Shown piece after piece: positions 1 through 9,775 of a stretch of 64,000 nucleotides of DNA. The number at the start of each line of letters is the position of its first letter. The first letter of the stretch is position 1. The position numbers were made by a program, and so were the translations under genes. The stretch comes from CAWJLE01 sp963843645 (GTDB lineage Bacteria; Chloroflexota; Anaerolineae; DAOTYC01), in NCBI GenBank assembly GCA_963843645.1, contig CAWJLE010000005.1, positions 496,001 to 560,000 on the forward strand, given 5' to 3'. Below the pieces are notes generated by a model. The model did no database searches and was not told the origin of the DNA. It worked only from the letters and a program-made list of their open reading frames with translations.

Positions 1-1
1 C

Positions 2-37
2 GGCAACGGGCGGCTTGGCAGGCCGCTCGTTGCTGCC
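2..37. terminator. Hairpin at window start
   Basis: A GC-rich inverted repeat (arms about 14 nt, with a G-T pair; loop about 7 nt) precedes the hyuA ribosome binding site. It probably ends the gene upstream of the window. No clear T-run follows, so terminator status is inferred. Confidence 0.4.
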
Positions 38-77
38 CTTTGAACGTAATAAACTGTAAACGAAAGAGGAACACCGA

Positions 78-2133
78 ATGGGAATTAGGATCGGAATCGA
101 TTCCGGAGGCACGTTCACCGATCTGATCGCGGTGGACGACCAGACCCACCAGATCTACGCCAACAAAGTGCCTTCGACGCCGTCAGAGCCCCTGACGGCC
201 CTGCGGAACATCATTCAGAGTTCGACGATTCCACCCGAAGCTGTATCGCGGCTGGTGTTGGGCACCACCGTGGCGACCAACGCGATCATCGAGCGGCGTG
301 GCGCCCGGGTGTTGTTCGTTACCACTCAGGGTTTTGAGGATGTCCTGGTCATTCAAACCGCCAATCGACCGGAGAACTACAACTTACTGTGGCGCCGACC
401 TGTGCCATTCGTGAATCGTCGCTGGTGTCTGGGGGTCAAAGAGCGAATCGATCACAATGGGAACGTGGTCGTCCCACTGACGGACGATGATCTGGAAGAA
501 CTGGCCCGAAAAATCGAAGAGACCCGAGACCGCGAGGGCATCGAAGCCATCGCGATCTCGTTGCTGTTTTCGTACATCAATCCCCGCCACGAAGAGCGAC
601 TTGCCGAATTCCTCAGCCAGAGGTTTTCGTCGATACCGCTGTCGGTGTCCCATCGGCTGGCGCCGATCTGGCGGGAATACGAGCGCGCCAATACCACGGT
701 GGCTGACGCTTTCGTGAAACCGCTCATGACGCGGTACATCGCCGGAGCGCGCACGGCCTTCGATTCGATCGGCGTGAACGGCGCCCACTGCCTGATGAAA
801 TCGAACGGCGGTATGGCTCTCCTGGAAGCGGTGCCGGACCGGCCGCTGGATACGCTGCTGTCGGGCCTCGTCGCCGGGGCCATCGCCGGGCAATTCTTCG
901 GCAGGCTCACCGAGCAGCCCAACGCGCTGACCTTCGACATGGGTGGTACGAGCTGCGACGTGGGTCTCATCGTGGACGGCAGCCCGAAATACACGACTCG
1001 TTTCGACGTTGAGTGGGGCCTGCCCATCAGCAATCCCACGGTGGATGTGCGGACTGTGGGCGCGGGCGGCGGTTCCATCGGCTGGGTGGACCGCGGCGGC
1101 TTCCTGCGTGTGGGGCCGCAAAGCGCCGGGGCCGAGCCGGGTCCGGTTTGCTACGGAGCGGGCGGCGTCGAACCGACCGTCACGGACGCAAACCTCGTCC
1201 TCGGGCGTCTGAACCCGAACTACTTCCTGGGCGGCAAGATGAAGCTCTCCATCGCGCTGGCGGAACAGGCGCTGGAACGGCTTGCAGTCAAGACCGGTCT
1301 CTCGCTGCGACAGACGGCACGCGCCATGCTCGACGTGGTGAACGACAACATGGCCAGCACCATCCGGCTGATCACGGTGGAGAAGGGCATCGACCCGCGC
1401 GGGTTTGCCCTGATCGCTTTCGGCGGAGCCGGCCCGTTGCACGCTTGCAGCGTCGCTCGCGAGCTTCAGATTCCCACAGTGATCATTCCCTTGTATCCCG
1501 GCCAGTGCTCGGCATTCGGTACGCTCATCGCGGACGTGCGTATCGACCGGGTGTGGACCCACGATTATCGCAGCGATCGGCTCAACATGGGCTCACTTGT
1601 GTCTGCGTTCGACCTCATGGTCGACGACGCCACCCAGGCACTGCGGCGCAGCGGGTTCGAGGGCGAGCCGGTCGTTCAGCGCTACATCAGCCTCCGCTAC
1701 CTGGAGCAGAACTACGAAGAGGACATCCTGCTGGCGGACGGTCCGATTACCGAGGCTACGCTCCAGCAGGCTTACGACGGATTCCATCGCCGACACGAGC
1801 TTTTCTATGGCTACTCGTTCCCTGAAGAGATTCTGGAGCTGGTTCATTTCAAGGTCACGGCCCTCGGTTCGGTGCCGACCGTCCAGTTGCCCAGATTGAG
1901 CGCGGACGGCGTCGCCGCACCGACCGAAACGCGCGCGGTGTGCCTGAGCGATTCCGAGCAGGCCCGGTGGAGTGTCCGGTCTATCATCGCCGCGAGCTGA
2001 GCGGCGGACATGACGCCTGGCCGGTCCGGCTATCATCGAGGAAGAGGCGTCGACCACGCTGGTTGAGGCCGACTACGTCCTGCGGGTCGATTCTTACGGC
2101 AACCTGGTTCTGACGCGAGGGAAAACACAATGA
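78..2133 (+). CDS. hyuA: Hydantoinase/oxoprolinase family protein, A subunit (HyuA-like), frameshifted near 3' end
   Basis: This is the ATP-dependent subunit of the N-methylhydantoinase/5-oxoprolinase/acetone-carboxylase family, which opens or carboxylates a substrate with ATP and works with HyuB. The N-terminus shows the ASKHA phosphate-binding motif DSGGTFTDL. Further on are LGTTVATNAI, TFDMGGTSCDVGLI and TVGAGGGSIGWVD, all family signatures. The first frame ends at 2000, but the family C-terminus continues in two other frames: PVYHRREL from 1976, then GPAIIEEEASTTL to TGA at 2131-2133. Two single-base deletions around 1970 and 2030 explain this. The restored protein is about 685 residues, normal for HyuA. 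Its stop overlaps the hyuB ATG (ATGA), so the two are translationally coupled. AGAGGA precedes the ATG. The exact substrate cannot be read from the sequence. Confidence 0.9.
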
Positions 2134-4155
2134 AGCCGCTGGACAACATGACCTTGAACCTGGTCAACAACTATATGACCAACACCTGCCGCGAGATGGG
2201 CATCGCCATGATGCGGACGTCGTATTCGCCCATCTTCAACGAGAGCCTCGATTTCTCAACGCGTGATGTTCAATTCACGCGCAGAGCTGGTCTCGCAGGC
2301 CGACTTCGTGCCGTCGATGGTGGGCTCTATCACCTTCGCTGCGAGTTGGACGATCAAAGAGCTGGGGCTCGACTATTTCGAGCCCGGTGACGTCGTGATC
2401 CACAACGATCCCTATCGCGGCGGCTGCCACTTGCCGGAGCATATGTTCATCCGGCCCGTGTTTTACCAGGATCAGCTCTTCGGCTTCGTGGCCAACTATG
2501 CCCACATCACCGAAATCGGCGGCATGGCGGTCGGTGGCTTTGCCGCGGATGCGACCGACGTGCACCAAGAGGGCTTGCGCGTCCCACCGATCAAGATCAT
2601 GAGCCGAGACCGGCACGTCGACGACGTGTGGAAACTCATCATGACCAACCATCGCACGCCGAAGACCACCTGGGGCGATTTTCACGCGCTGATCGGTGCG
2701 CTCGGCATCGGTGAAGCGCGGTTGAAGGCATTGCTGGATCGGATGGGCCCCGACGTCGTTCGGCAGGCTCAGGATCAGCTGATGGAGTACGCCGAAAAGT
2801 TCATGCGCGCTGAGATCAGCGCCATTCCCGACGGTGAATACGAGTACTTCGATTACATCGAGGACGACGGCGTCATTCCCAATCGGTCGTACCGCATCAA
2901 CGCCAAGACGATCGTCAGCGGTGACGAGGTGATCGTCGACTTCACCGGCTCGGATCCGCAGGCGGCAGGTGCCATCAACTGCACCTATGGAGTTACGGCC
3001 TCCGCCACGTTCAACGCGATGTTGCAGGTGACGGATGCCAGCATTCCACGTAACGCGGGCTGTTATCGGCCCATCAAGCTCATCGCGCCGCCGGGAACGG
3101 TGGTCAACGTGGCCTATCCCGGCCCTGAGGTCGGGGGCAACTCCGAGATCCACGGCCGGATCGTGGACGTGCTGCTGGCCTGCCTGTCAAAGGCGATACC
3201 GCGGCGCGTGGCCGCTGCAACCGGCGGCGGGTCGTTGAACTTCTTGTTTGGCGGCGTCCACCCAGAGACAAAGCGTTTCTACGCGGGCTACTTCACCGAT
3301 GGGGTTGGCCAGGGCGGCAATCCTGCCGGCGACGGGCATCCGATCAAAAATGAGCTGGGAGGCAACTGTCCGGCTATTCCGGTGGAGGTTTTCGAAACCA
3401 AGTATCCGTACATCGTCATGGAGCGTTCGCTCCAGCCCGATTCGGGTGGGCCAGGCGAGAATCGCGGCGGCATGAGCGGACGTTGGCTGCTTCGCGTTGC
3501 CGCCCCCCAAATCCTGGTCAGCGCCGTGATGGATCGGCTCAAGACGCAACCCTACGGCTTGTTCGGCGGGCTGCCCGGGGCCGCTGGTGGACTATACGTG
3601 CGGCGCAGGGGGGAATCTGACTTCAGAACGTTTGTCGAGGTGTTTGGGACGGCTTCGCCCGGGAAGTTCTCTGGGGTTGCCGTTCACGAGGGGGACGAGA
3701 TCTTGATCGTGGGGCCGGGCGGCGGTGGTTTCGGCTCACCCCTGAAGCGCGCGCCGGAAAGGGTGTTGGAGGACGTGCGCGAGGGCCTGGTCTCGACCCA
3801 ATCCGCGGAGCGCGATTACGGCCTGCTCATCCGGGAGATGGATGGCAAGCTGCAGATCGTTCGTGATCTGCGCGCCGAGCGGAACCCGTCGAATATGGAG
3901 CCGGCTCCGGTGAAACGTGAGCTGGCGAAGACGAACCATTCGCCCGTAGCGCTGCGCGGGCATTGGGTGAAACGGGCGCCACGGCTGTACGAGACCGAGA
4001 CGCTGACTTGCGACGTGTGTGGTAAGGTGATTTCCGGAGACTATTGGGCAGTGGTGGAAGAGGGGCAGACCCTGCGCTTCTGTGATGGGGCGTGCGAGCG
4101 CCTCTACTTCGACTACTGGCTGCCAAAGTATGGAACAGCAACTAACGGAGGATAA
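2130..4155 (+). CDS. hyuB: Hydantoinase/oxoprolinase family protein, B subunit (HyuB-like) with C-terminal zinc-binding tail; one frameshift
   Basis: Partner of HyuA in an ATP-dependent hydantoinase or carboxylase complex. The first 45 residues (PLDNMTLNLVNNYM..., RTSYSPIFNESLDFS) are in one frame and the rest in the next. One extra base near 2260-2266 separates DFSTR from MFNSRAEL. Family landmarks are HNDPYRGGCHLPEH, GGNSEIHGRIVDVL and GVGQGGNPAGDGHP. The restored protein is about 675 residues, longer than ordinary HyuB. The extra C-terminus carries CDVCG and, about 22 residues later, CDGAC followed by ERLYFDYW. This resembles a treble-clef/TRASH-like zinc site or the small zinc subunit of acetone and acetophenone carboxylases. 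That similarity hints at a carboxylase rather than a simple hydrolase, but this is inference. Confidence 0.88.
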
Positions 4156-4158
4156 ATC

Positions 4159-5544
4159 ATGTCCGAAACGAGTGTCGAGATAGCACCACGCGATGTGCCC
4201 CAGGTTCACACCAAATATCGGCGGATCGTCACACCGATCCCCGCACCGGATTCAATTCCAATCCTGAACTCGCTGCGCGATCACGAGCCGGTGTCGATGT
4301 CGGGCCAGCCTCCCATCGTGTGGGACCGAGCGGAGGGTTTCCAGGTCTACGATGCCTACGGCAACAAGTGGCTCGACTGGAGCGCCGGGGTGCTGGTCGC
4401 AAATGCCGGCCACTCCAACCCGGCGGTAGTCGAGGCGATCGTCAAAGAAGCGCAGCACAGCTTGTTGCACAGCTACTGCTTCCCCAATGCGACCCGCGCC
4501 CGGCTGATCGAGGAGCTGTTGAAGATCTCGCCGAAAGGGCTCGACCGGGTGTTCCTGTTGACGACCGGCGGCGAGGCAACGGAGAACGCCATCAAGCTGG
4601 CCAAGACCTATGGGCGCAAGGTCGGTGGAGAACGGAAGACCGTCTTCGTCACGTTCGAGCGCGGCTTCCACGGCCGCACTATGGGTGCTCAACTCGCGGG
4701 CGGCATCCCTGGCCTGAAGACGTGGATCGGGCCGCTGGACCCATCCTTCGTCCAGGTCCCCTTCCCGGATGGCTTCCGGACCAAAGACACGAGTTTCGCC
4801 CTGTTCGAGCAGACGCTGCGCGACAAGAACGTGGACCCGGATACTGTCTGCGGCGTGATGATGGAGAGCTATCAGGGTGGCGGGGCCAGTTTCGCGCCAA
4901 AAGAGTACGTGCAGGACTTGCGGCGCTGGTGCGACCGGCACGGCGCACTGCTGATCTTCGACGAGGTGCAGGCGGCCTTTGGTCGGACGGGCAGGATGTT
5001 CGGATTCGAGCATTACGAAGTGATGCCGGACCTGTTCACCCCGGCGAAGGGACTCGCCAGCTCGCTGCCCATTTCGGCCGTCATCGGGCGGGCGGAGGTG
5101 ATGAACCTGTACGGGCCGGGCCAGATGACGAGCACGCACTCGGGCAACCCCATCTGCGCCGCTGCGGCGGTGGCCAACCTCAAGGTCCTGCAGGAGGAGC
5201 ATCTGGCCGAGCGGGCCGATGCCATGGGCCGGGTTTTTCACGCCGAGCTGTCGGCCATTCACGAGGAATTTCCGGAGATCATCGCCGCACACCACGGCAA
5301 AGGTCTGGTGGCCGGGCTGCACGTAGTGAAGCCGGGAACGGAAGAGCCGGACGGCGACCTGGCGACGCGCACGGTGATGCACGCCGTGGAGAAGGGGCTG
5401 ATGATGTTCTTCCCGGTCGGCATGGGCGGCGCGACGGTCAAGGCCAACCCGCCGTTGATCATACCGGAAGATGCCATTCGGGAAGGGGCAGCCGTGCTGC
5501 GGGAAGCCTTCCGAGAGGCTATGTCGGAAAGCATCGGAGGATAG
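4159..5544 (+). CDS. Class III aminotransferase, 4-aminobutyrate aminotransferase-like
   Basis: PLP enzyme of fold type I, 461 residues, family-typical length. It shows the cofactor phosphate region TTGGEATENAIKLA, the strand LLIFDEVQAAFGRTG whose Asp contacts the pyridine nitrogen, and the Schiff-base lysine in FTPAKGLASSLP. It should move an omega- or beta-amino group from a small amino acid to 2-oxoglutarate or pyruvate. It lies 4 nt after hyuB behind an AACGGAGG ribosome binding site, so it is co-transcribed. Next to HyuAB and an SDR it probably handles an amino acid or amine released from a cyclic amide. GabT, beta-alanine aminotransferase and diaminobutyrate aminotransferase cannot be told apart by reading. 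Confidence 0.88.
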   Translation: MSETSVEIAPRDVPQVHTKYRRIVTPIPAPDSIPILNSLRDHEPVSMSGQPPIVWDRAEGFQVYDAYGNKWLDWSAGVLVANAGHSNPAVVEAIVKEAQHSLLHSYCFPNATRARLIEELLKISPKGLDRVFLLTTGGEATENAIKLAKTYGRKVGGERKTVFVTFERGFHGRTMGAQLAGGIPGLKTWIGPLDPSFVQVPFPDGFRTKDTSFALFEQTLRDKNVDPDTVCGVMMESYQGGGASFAPKEYVQDLRRWCDRHGALLIFDEVQAAFGRTGRMFGFEHYEVMPDLFTPAKGLASSLPISAVIGRAEVMNLYGPGQMTSTHSGNPICAAAAVANLKVLQEEHLAERADAMGRVFHAELSAIHEEFPEIIAAHHGKGLVAGLHVVKPGTEEPDGDLATRTVMHAVEKGLMMFFPVGMGGATVKANPPLIIPEDAIREGAAVLREAFREAMSESIGG

Positions 5545-5550
5545 CGACCA

Positions 5551-6309
5551 ATGGCAAACGAATTCGAAAATCGCATCGCTTTGGTGACTGGAGCCAGCAC
5601 AGGAATCGGCGCGGCCTCGGCCCTTCTGTTGGCGAAGAAGGGGGCAGCGGTCGCCGTGAACTACGCCCATAGCCGGGAGCAGGCGGAGCAGGTTGCCGCC
5701 GAAATCTCCGCCGCGGGTGGGCGCGCCGTGGTCATTCAGGCCGACGTCACCCGGGCCGAGGACGTGGCCCGCCTTAAGGACGAGGTCCAGGCCACGCTTG
5801 GCCCAGTGGACTTCTTGATCAACAACGCGGGTGGCCTGCTCGAGCGGGTGTCGATTCGGGAGATGTCGATGGACCTGTGGAACCGGACGATGGACCTCAA
5901 CCTGAATAGTGTGTTTGCGGTTTCCCAGGCCTTTTTGCCGGACATGGCTGACCGGCGTTTTGGGCGCATCGTCAACGTGTCCAGCATCTCGGCGCGCAAC
6001 GGCGGCGGGCCCGGCGCCAGCGCCTACGCGGTCGCGAAGGCGGGAGTCTGGGCCTTCACCAAGGGACTGGCGAAGGAGCTGGCCGACGTGGGCGTGTGCG
6101 TGAACGCCATCGCGCCCGGCTTCATCGACACTCCGTTCCACGTCAAAGCCCGAACGGGGGACCTGTCCAAGGTGCTGCCGGGCATTCCCATGAAGCGGAT
6201 TGGTACGCCGGAGGAATCGGCCCAGGTCGTGGCGTTCTTGTGCTCTGACGCCGCCTCGTACGTCACGGGCGTCATGCTGGACATCAACGGCGGGCAGCTT
6301 ATGTCCTGA
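5551..6309 (+). CDS. Short-chain dehydrogenase/reductase (FabG-like)
   Basis: Classical SDR, 252 residues, the normal length. The N-terminal TGASTGIGAAS is the nucleotide-binding TGxxxGxG motif. NNAG, the catalytic serine in NVSSISA and the YAVAK catalytic pair follow in order. The C-terminus SYVTGVMLDINGGQ is typical of the 3-oxoacyl-ACP reductase-like group. It follows the aminotransferase by 6 nt with a GGAGG site, so it is in the same operon. It likely oxidises or reduces a hydroxy/oxo intermediate of the pathway. Membership in fatty acid synthesis is unlikely from context. Confidence 0.88.
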   Translation: MANEFENRIALVTGASTGIGAASALLLAKKGAAVAVNYAHSREQAEQVAAEISAAGGRAVVIQADVTRAEDVARLKDEVQATLGPVDFLINNAGGLLERVSIREMSMDLWNRTMDLNLNSVFAVSQAFLPDMADRRFGRIVNVSSISARNGGGPGASAYAVAKAGVWAFTKGLAKELADVGVCVNAIAPGFIDTPFHVKARTGDLSKVLPGIPMKRIGTPEESAQVVAFLCSDAASYVTGVMLDINGGQLMS

Positions 6310-6341
6310 CTCTGTTCGGGAGGTCATTCGGAGGTCATTCG

Positions 6342-7697
6342 ATGGAAGAATCGGACGCACGTCCTCGGCCTGATGTCAGGGCCTGGGCCGTGTATGAAGA
6401 AGCGAAAAAGTACATGGTCGGTGGTGTGAATGCCGGCGGGCGATACGATTCACTCTGGGGTCGTCCGTTCCTCGTGGCTCGGGGGGAGGGCTGCCGCGTC
6501 TGGGACGTCGACGGCAACCAGTACGTCGATTTCTCGCAGGCCAGCGGGGCCATGATCCACGGTTACAATCACCCCGCCTTGCGTCAAGCGGTGCTGGACG
6601 CCGTCGACGTCGGAGCGTATTGCAACTACGAGAGCGAGTTGCACGGTCAGCTGGCCAGGATGCTCTGCGAGATCATCCCCAGTGCCGAGCGCGTGCGGCT
6701 GTCGAACACCGGCACCGAAGCCACGATGGGGGCGATCCGGCTGGCGCGCGCCTACACCGGCAAGAACAAGATCCTCAAGTTCGAAGGCCACTTTCATGGC
6801 ATGCACGACTACCTGTTCTTCAACTGGCAGACGCCGTTGACGGACCCGGACTCTGAGGGGTTGATCCAGCCGGCTGCAGACACTGACGGCATCCCGCCGT
6901 CTTTGGCCGATCTGTTGCTGGTCATTCCTTTCAACGACATGGAGGCGCTGGAACGCACCATCCGCCGTCATCGGGACGAACTGGCGGCGATCATTCTGGA
7001 ACCGATCGCCTACAATCAGGGCTGCATTTTGGCCGAGAGCGAATATCTCCACACGATGCGCCGGTTGGCGACGGAAAACGGCATCGTGCTGATCTTCGAT
7101 GAGGTCCTGTCCGGGTTTCGGACGGGAGCCGGCTGTGCGCAGGAATACCTGGGTGTAACGCCCGACCTCACCACGCTGGCGAAGGCGCTGGGCGGCGGCA
7201 TGCCGATCTCCGCGCTGGTCGGTAAGCGCAAGATCATGGACGTGCTCAGTCCTGTGGGTCACTGCGTCATGAGCGGCACGTACACGGGGCACCTGACCGC
7301 GGTGGCGTCCGCCATCGCTTCAGTGAATCTGATGAGGCAGCCCGACTTCTACCCAAACCTGTGGCGAGTGTCGCAGCACCTTTACGACGGGCTGAACGAT
7401 CTTTTCAAACGCAGCTCGTTGAAGGGCCACATCCAGGGCATCGGGGCCCGGTTCGGATGGTACTTCGGCGTCGAGGAACCGGTCACCAACTTGCGCCAGG
7501 CCAGTCGGTTCGATCCCGACCTGACCGAGCGCTTCCTGCGCACTGCGCGCGACTATGGGCTGTATTTCCACCACTACGGCACACGCCTGGCGCCCATGCA
7601 CTATGGTACGTCTGCGGCGCTCACCCGGGCCGACGTGGACTGGAGCCTGGATCGCATTGAAACAATCTTCGGCAAACTCGAACGAGGAGAGGTGTGA
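6342..7697 (+). CDS. Class III aminotransferase / glutamate-1-semialdehyde aminomutase-like
   Basis: A second PLP enzyme, 451 residues, closer to HemL-type aminomutases than to GabT: it has the N-terminal YMVGGVNAGGR region, LSNTGTEATMGAIRLARAYTG, IFDEVLSGFR and the lysine in TLAKALGGGMP. True HemL enzymes are usually near 430 residues, and context (no heme genes) argues for a catabolic aminotransferase or aminomutase. The ribosome binding site lies in an 11-bp tandem duplication (GGAGGTCATTC at 6319 and again at 6330), giving two possible sites in front of one ATG. It ends inside the start of the next gene. The function within the pathway is not determined. Confidence 0.82.
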   Translation: MEESDARPRPDVRAWAVYEEAKKYMVGGVNAGGRYDSLWGRPFLVARGEGCRVWDVDGNQYVDFSQASGAMIHGYNHPALRQAVLDAVDVGAYCNYESELHGQLARMLCEIIPSAERVRLSNTGTEATMGAIRLARAYTGKNKILKFEGHFHGMHDYLFFNWQTPLTDPDSEGLIQPAADTDGIPPSLADLLLVIPFNDMEALERTIRRHRDELAAIILEPIAYNQGCILAESEYLHTMRRLATENGIVLIFDEVLSGFRTGAGCAQEYLGVTPDLTTLAKALGGGMPISALVGKRKIMDVLSPVGHCVMSGTYTGHLTAVASAIASVNLMRQPDFYPNLWRVSQHLYDGLNDLFKRSSLKGHIQGIGARFGWYFGVEEPVTNLRQASRFDPDLTERFLRTARDYGLYFHHYGTRLAPMHYGTSAALTRADVDWSLDRIETIFGKLERGEV

Positions 7698-8491
7698 TGG
7701 ACAGCGTACAATCAACCGTTGCTGAAATGCTGGAGCAGGTGGTGGGGTCGAACAAGATCATCGATCTGTCGGTGATCGTGGACCAGTTCTACCCGGCCTT
7801 TCAGCAGGAAAGCCAGGAGTTCCTCATGATCCCGCAGAACGTCCCCGGGCCAAACCCACAGGGTTATCGCGGGCCGGCGTTCGAAGTGATCATGATCCAC
7901 GATGACCACACCGGGACGCACTGCGACTCGCCGTCGCACCAGGTGCCGCCCGTCGAGAGCGGCCTGCCCAACGCCGGCCCTATGGCTAAGGTCACCGTGG
8001 AGCAACTCGATCCGCGGCAGATGATGGGACCCGCCTGTGTGATCGACTGTACGGATCTGCTGGCCGAGGTCGATCGAGCCCAGCCGGTCAGCCCGATCAT
8101 CACCCGCGAGAAAGTCGAGGCCTGGGAGGCACAGCACGGTCCGCTGCAGAAGGGAGACATCGTCCTGTTCCGCACCGACTGGACGGACCTGTACTACAAG
8201 CAGTTCCCAGAAGGCCTGCTCTTCACGCGCCATCACCCGTCACCCAACGGCCGCACGATGGAATACCTGGTCGAGAAGGGCGTGAAGCTCGTTGGCGTCG
8301 ATACGCTGGGCCTGGGCATGTTCCAGGACGACTTCGAGCCGCACCTGGTCGCCATGCACGCGGGCATGATCATCGTCGAGAAACTGACCCGGCTGGGTGA
8401 GCTGCCGACGCGGGGCGCCTACTTCGTCTTCTTGCCGGTCAAGATCAAAGGCGCTGGCGGCGGTATCGGACGGGCCATCGCAATCGTCTAG
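7697..8491 (+). CDS. Cyclase family protein (metal-dependent amidohydrolase, kynurenine-formamidase-like)
   Basis: About 264 residues. The central HTGTHCDSPSHQ is the HxGTHxDxPxH metal-binding signature of the cyclase/kynurenine formamidase family, which hydrolyses amide or formamide bonds using Mn or Zn. The C-terminal LVGVDTLGLGM and FLPVKIKGAGGG fit the family. The ATG at 7697 overlaps the upstream TGA (TGATG) and has GAGGAG about 8 nt before it. A GTG at 7694 is also in frame but less well spaced. As the last gene of the operon it may open a cyclic imide or deformylate an intermediate. It is followed by a bidirectional terminator. Confidence 0.85.
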   Translation: MDSVQSTVAEMLEQVVGSNKIIDLSVIVDQFYPAFQQESQEFLMIPQNVPGPNPQGYRGPAFEVIMIHDDHTGTHCDSPSHQVPPVESGLPNAGPMAKVTVEQLDPRQMMGPACVIDCTDLLAEVDRAQPVSPIITREKVEAWEAQHGPLQKGDIVLFRTDWTDLYYKQFPEGLLFTRHHPSPNGRTMEYLVEKGVKLVGVDTLGLGMFQDDFEPHLVAMHAGMIIVEKLTRLGELPTRGAYFVFLPVKIKGAGGGIGRAIAIV

Positions 8492-8530
8492 TCGCCGCGC
8501 GCACAGAGTGATAGGTGGGTCTCACAAATA

Positions 8531-8563
8531 AGACTTCCGAAGTTCAGAAAACTTCGGAAGTCT
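8531..8563. terminator. Bidirectional hairpin between convergent genes
   Basis: A perfect 14-bp stem (AGACTTCCGAAGTT and its complement) with a 5-nt loop lies between the plus-strand cyclase gene and the minus-strand radical SAM gene. It is well placed to terminate both. Tails are only weakly T-rich. Nothing else is seen in 8492-8635. Confidence 0.7.
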
Positions 8564-8635
8564 GGGTTTGACGTCCGTTTCGATGCGAAAGCGAACGGCC
8601 TGTAGTCACAAATGGCCGAACGCTGAGACCACCGC

Positions 8636-9775
8636 TCAGCGCAGCGCCTTGAGGGCGACGCGAAGCAGTGTGGGAACGTGGAGGACCATGTTGGTGTAAC
8701 TGGCATTGGCCATCGGGCAGTGGCAGCCGCCAGCGCGGATGTCGCAGCGAAGGGCTTCGGCACGTGAATCCGCGCCTGAGTCGAGCCAGATCCGCCGGAA
8801 GTCGTAATCGGCCGCCCGCAGGTTGCCGATTGGCTCGGCCCGGATGCAGCACGTCCAGACGTCGCCGTCCGGTGCGATGTGGCCGGACGCCCAGCCGGCG
8901 TAGCATGGGATCACCTGGCGGCGCTCGGCCAACCAGCGCTTGACCAGGCCGTAATACTGGGCACGGAAAGCCTGCGTGATCTTGCTGATGCCGCCGAAGC
9001 GCCGTTCGTGCAGACGACCCACGAGCACGTCGATGGCGCGGCCGTACTCGTCCGGCGACGGTGTGATGGGCAGGCCCACGGTGCCCAGTTCCACCCGCTC
9101 CTCGGCGATCTCGGTGATGTACGAGTCAGGCTCCAGCGCGGCCAGGCCCTCGAAGATGGCCGGGGCATCGTCGACGTTGAAGCGCGAGATGACGCTGTGG
9201 ATGCTGACCGTGAGGTTGGGGTGGCGGATGGCCTTGAGCGCCTGATAGGTCTCCAGCGCGCGCTCCCAGGCGCCGGGCACGCCGCGAATGGTGTCGTGCT
9301 GGGCGCCCACGCCGTCGAGCGAGATGTTGAGGCCCAGCTTGCTGTCCGGCGTGACGCGCAGCAGCTCTTCCACCCGGTCCGGAATCTTCCCGCTCAGCAG
9401 GCCGTTGGTTGGAATCGTGATCACGGCGGGGCGACAGCGCCGATATCCGGCGGCGACGATGTCGACCAGGTCGTGGCGCAGGAAGGGCTCGCCGCCGGTG
9501 AAGGTCAAATAGTAGACGCCGCTGCCCAGGCCGGAGAAGATGCGGTCCCACTCGTCGACCGTAAGCTCCTCGGCCTTGCGCTCCCAGACGCGGCATGTCT
9601 CACAGCGCGAGTTGCAGCAGTAGGTCACGCTGGCAACCACGCTGAACGGCAGCAGCCGGGGCCACCCGAATCGCCGGTCGCTCCAATAGAGGGGCACGCG
9701 GGCCAGAAGGCCGGCCGCTTTCAGCCGGCGAAGGACGCCGGACTGCGTTTGGCCTACGGAGGAACCGTCACTCAC
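8636..9775 (-). CDS. Radical SAM protein with SPASM-like C-terminus
   Basis: About 379 residues from the GTG at 9775, which overlaps the upstream epimerase TGA (GTGA). An upstream in-frame ATG at 9826 would overlap the epimerase by 55 nt. The radical SAM cluster motif is CNSRCETC (CxxxCxxC), followed by YLTFTGGEPFLR (GGE motif). Near the C-terminus are CYAG, TCCIR and GCHCPMAN, cysteines spaced like a SPASM auxiliary cluster domain. Such proteins modify peptides or other substrates. No precursor peptide gene is visible nearby. Linkage to an epimerase, methyltransferase and DUF2723 protein suggests glycan- or lipid-related modification, but that is inference. Confidence 0.88.
   Translation of the reverse strand: MSDGSSVGQTQSGVLRRLKAAGLLARVPLYWSDRRFGWPRLLPFSVVASVTYCCNSRCETCRVWERKAEELTVDEWDRIFSGLGSGVYYLTFTGGEPFLRHDLVDIVAAGYRRCRPAVITIPTNGLLSGKIPDRVEELLRVTPDSKLGLNISLDGVGAQHDTIRGVPGAWERALETYQALKAIRHPNLTVSIHSVISRFNVDDAPAIFEGLAALEPDSYITEIAEERVELGTVGLPITPSPDEYGRAIDVLVGRLHERRFGGISKITQAFRAQYYGLVKRWLAERRQVIPCYAGWASGHIAPDGDVWTCCIRAEPIGNLRAADYDFRRIWLDSGADSRAEALRCDIRAGGCHCPMANASYTNMVLHVPTLLRVALKALR

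Noticed and set aside
4252..6360. A 702-codon open frame on the minus strand opposite the aminotransferase and SDR genes
   Set aside because: It mirrors the third-position bias of the GC-rich genes it overlaps, has no recognisable domain and is rich in Arg, Gly and His. The plus-strand enzymes are certain.
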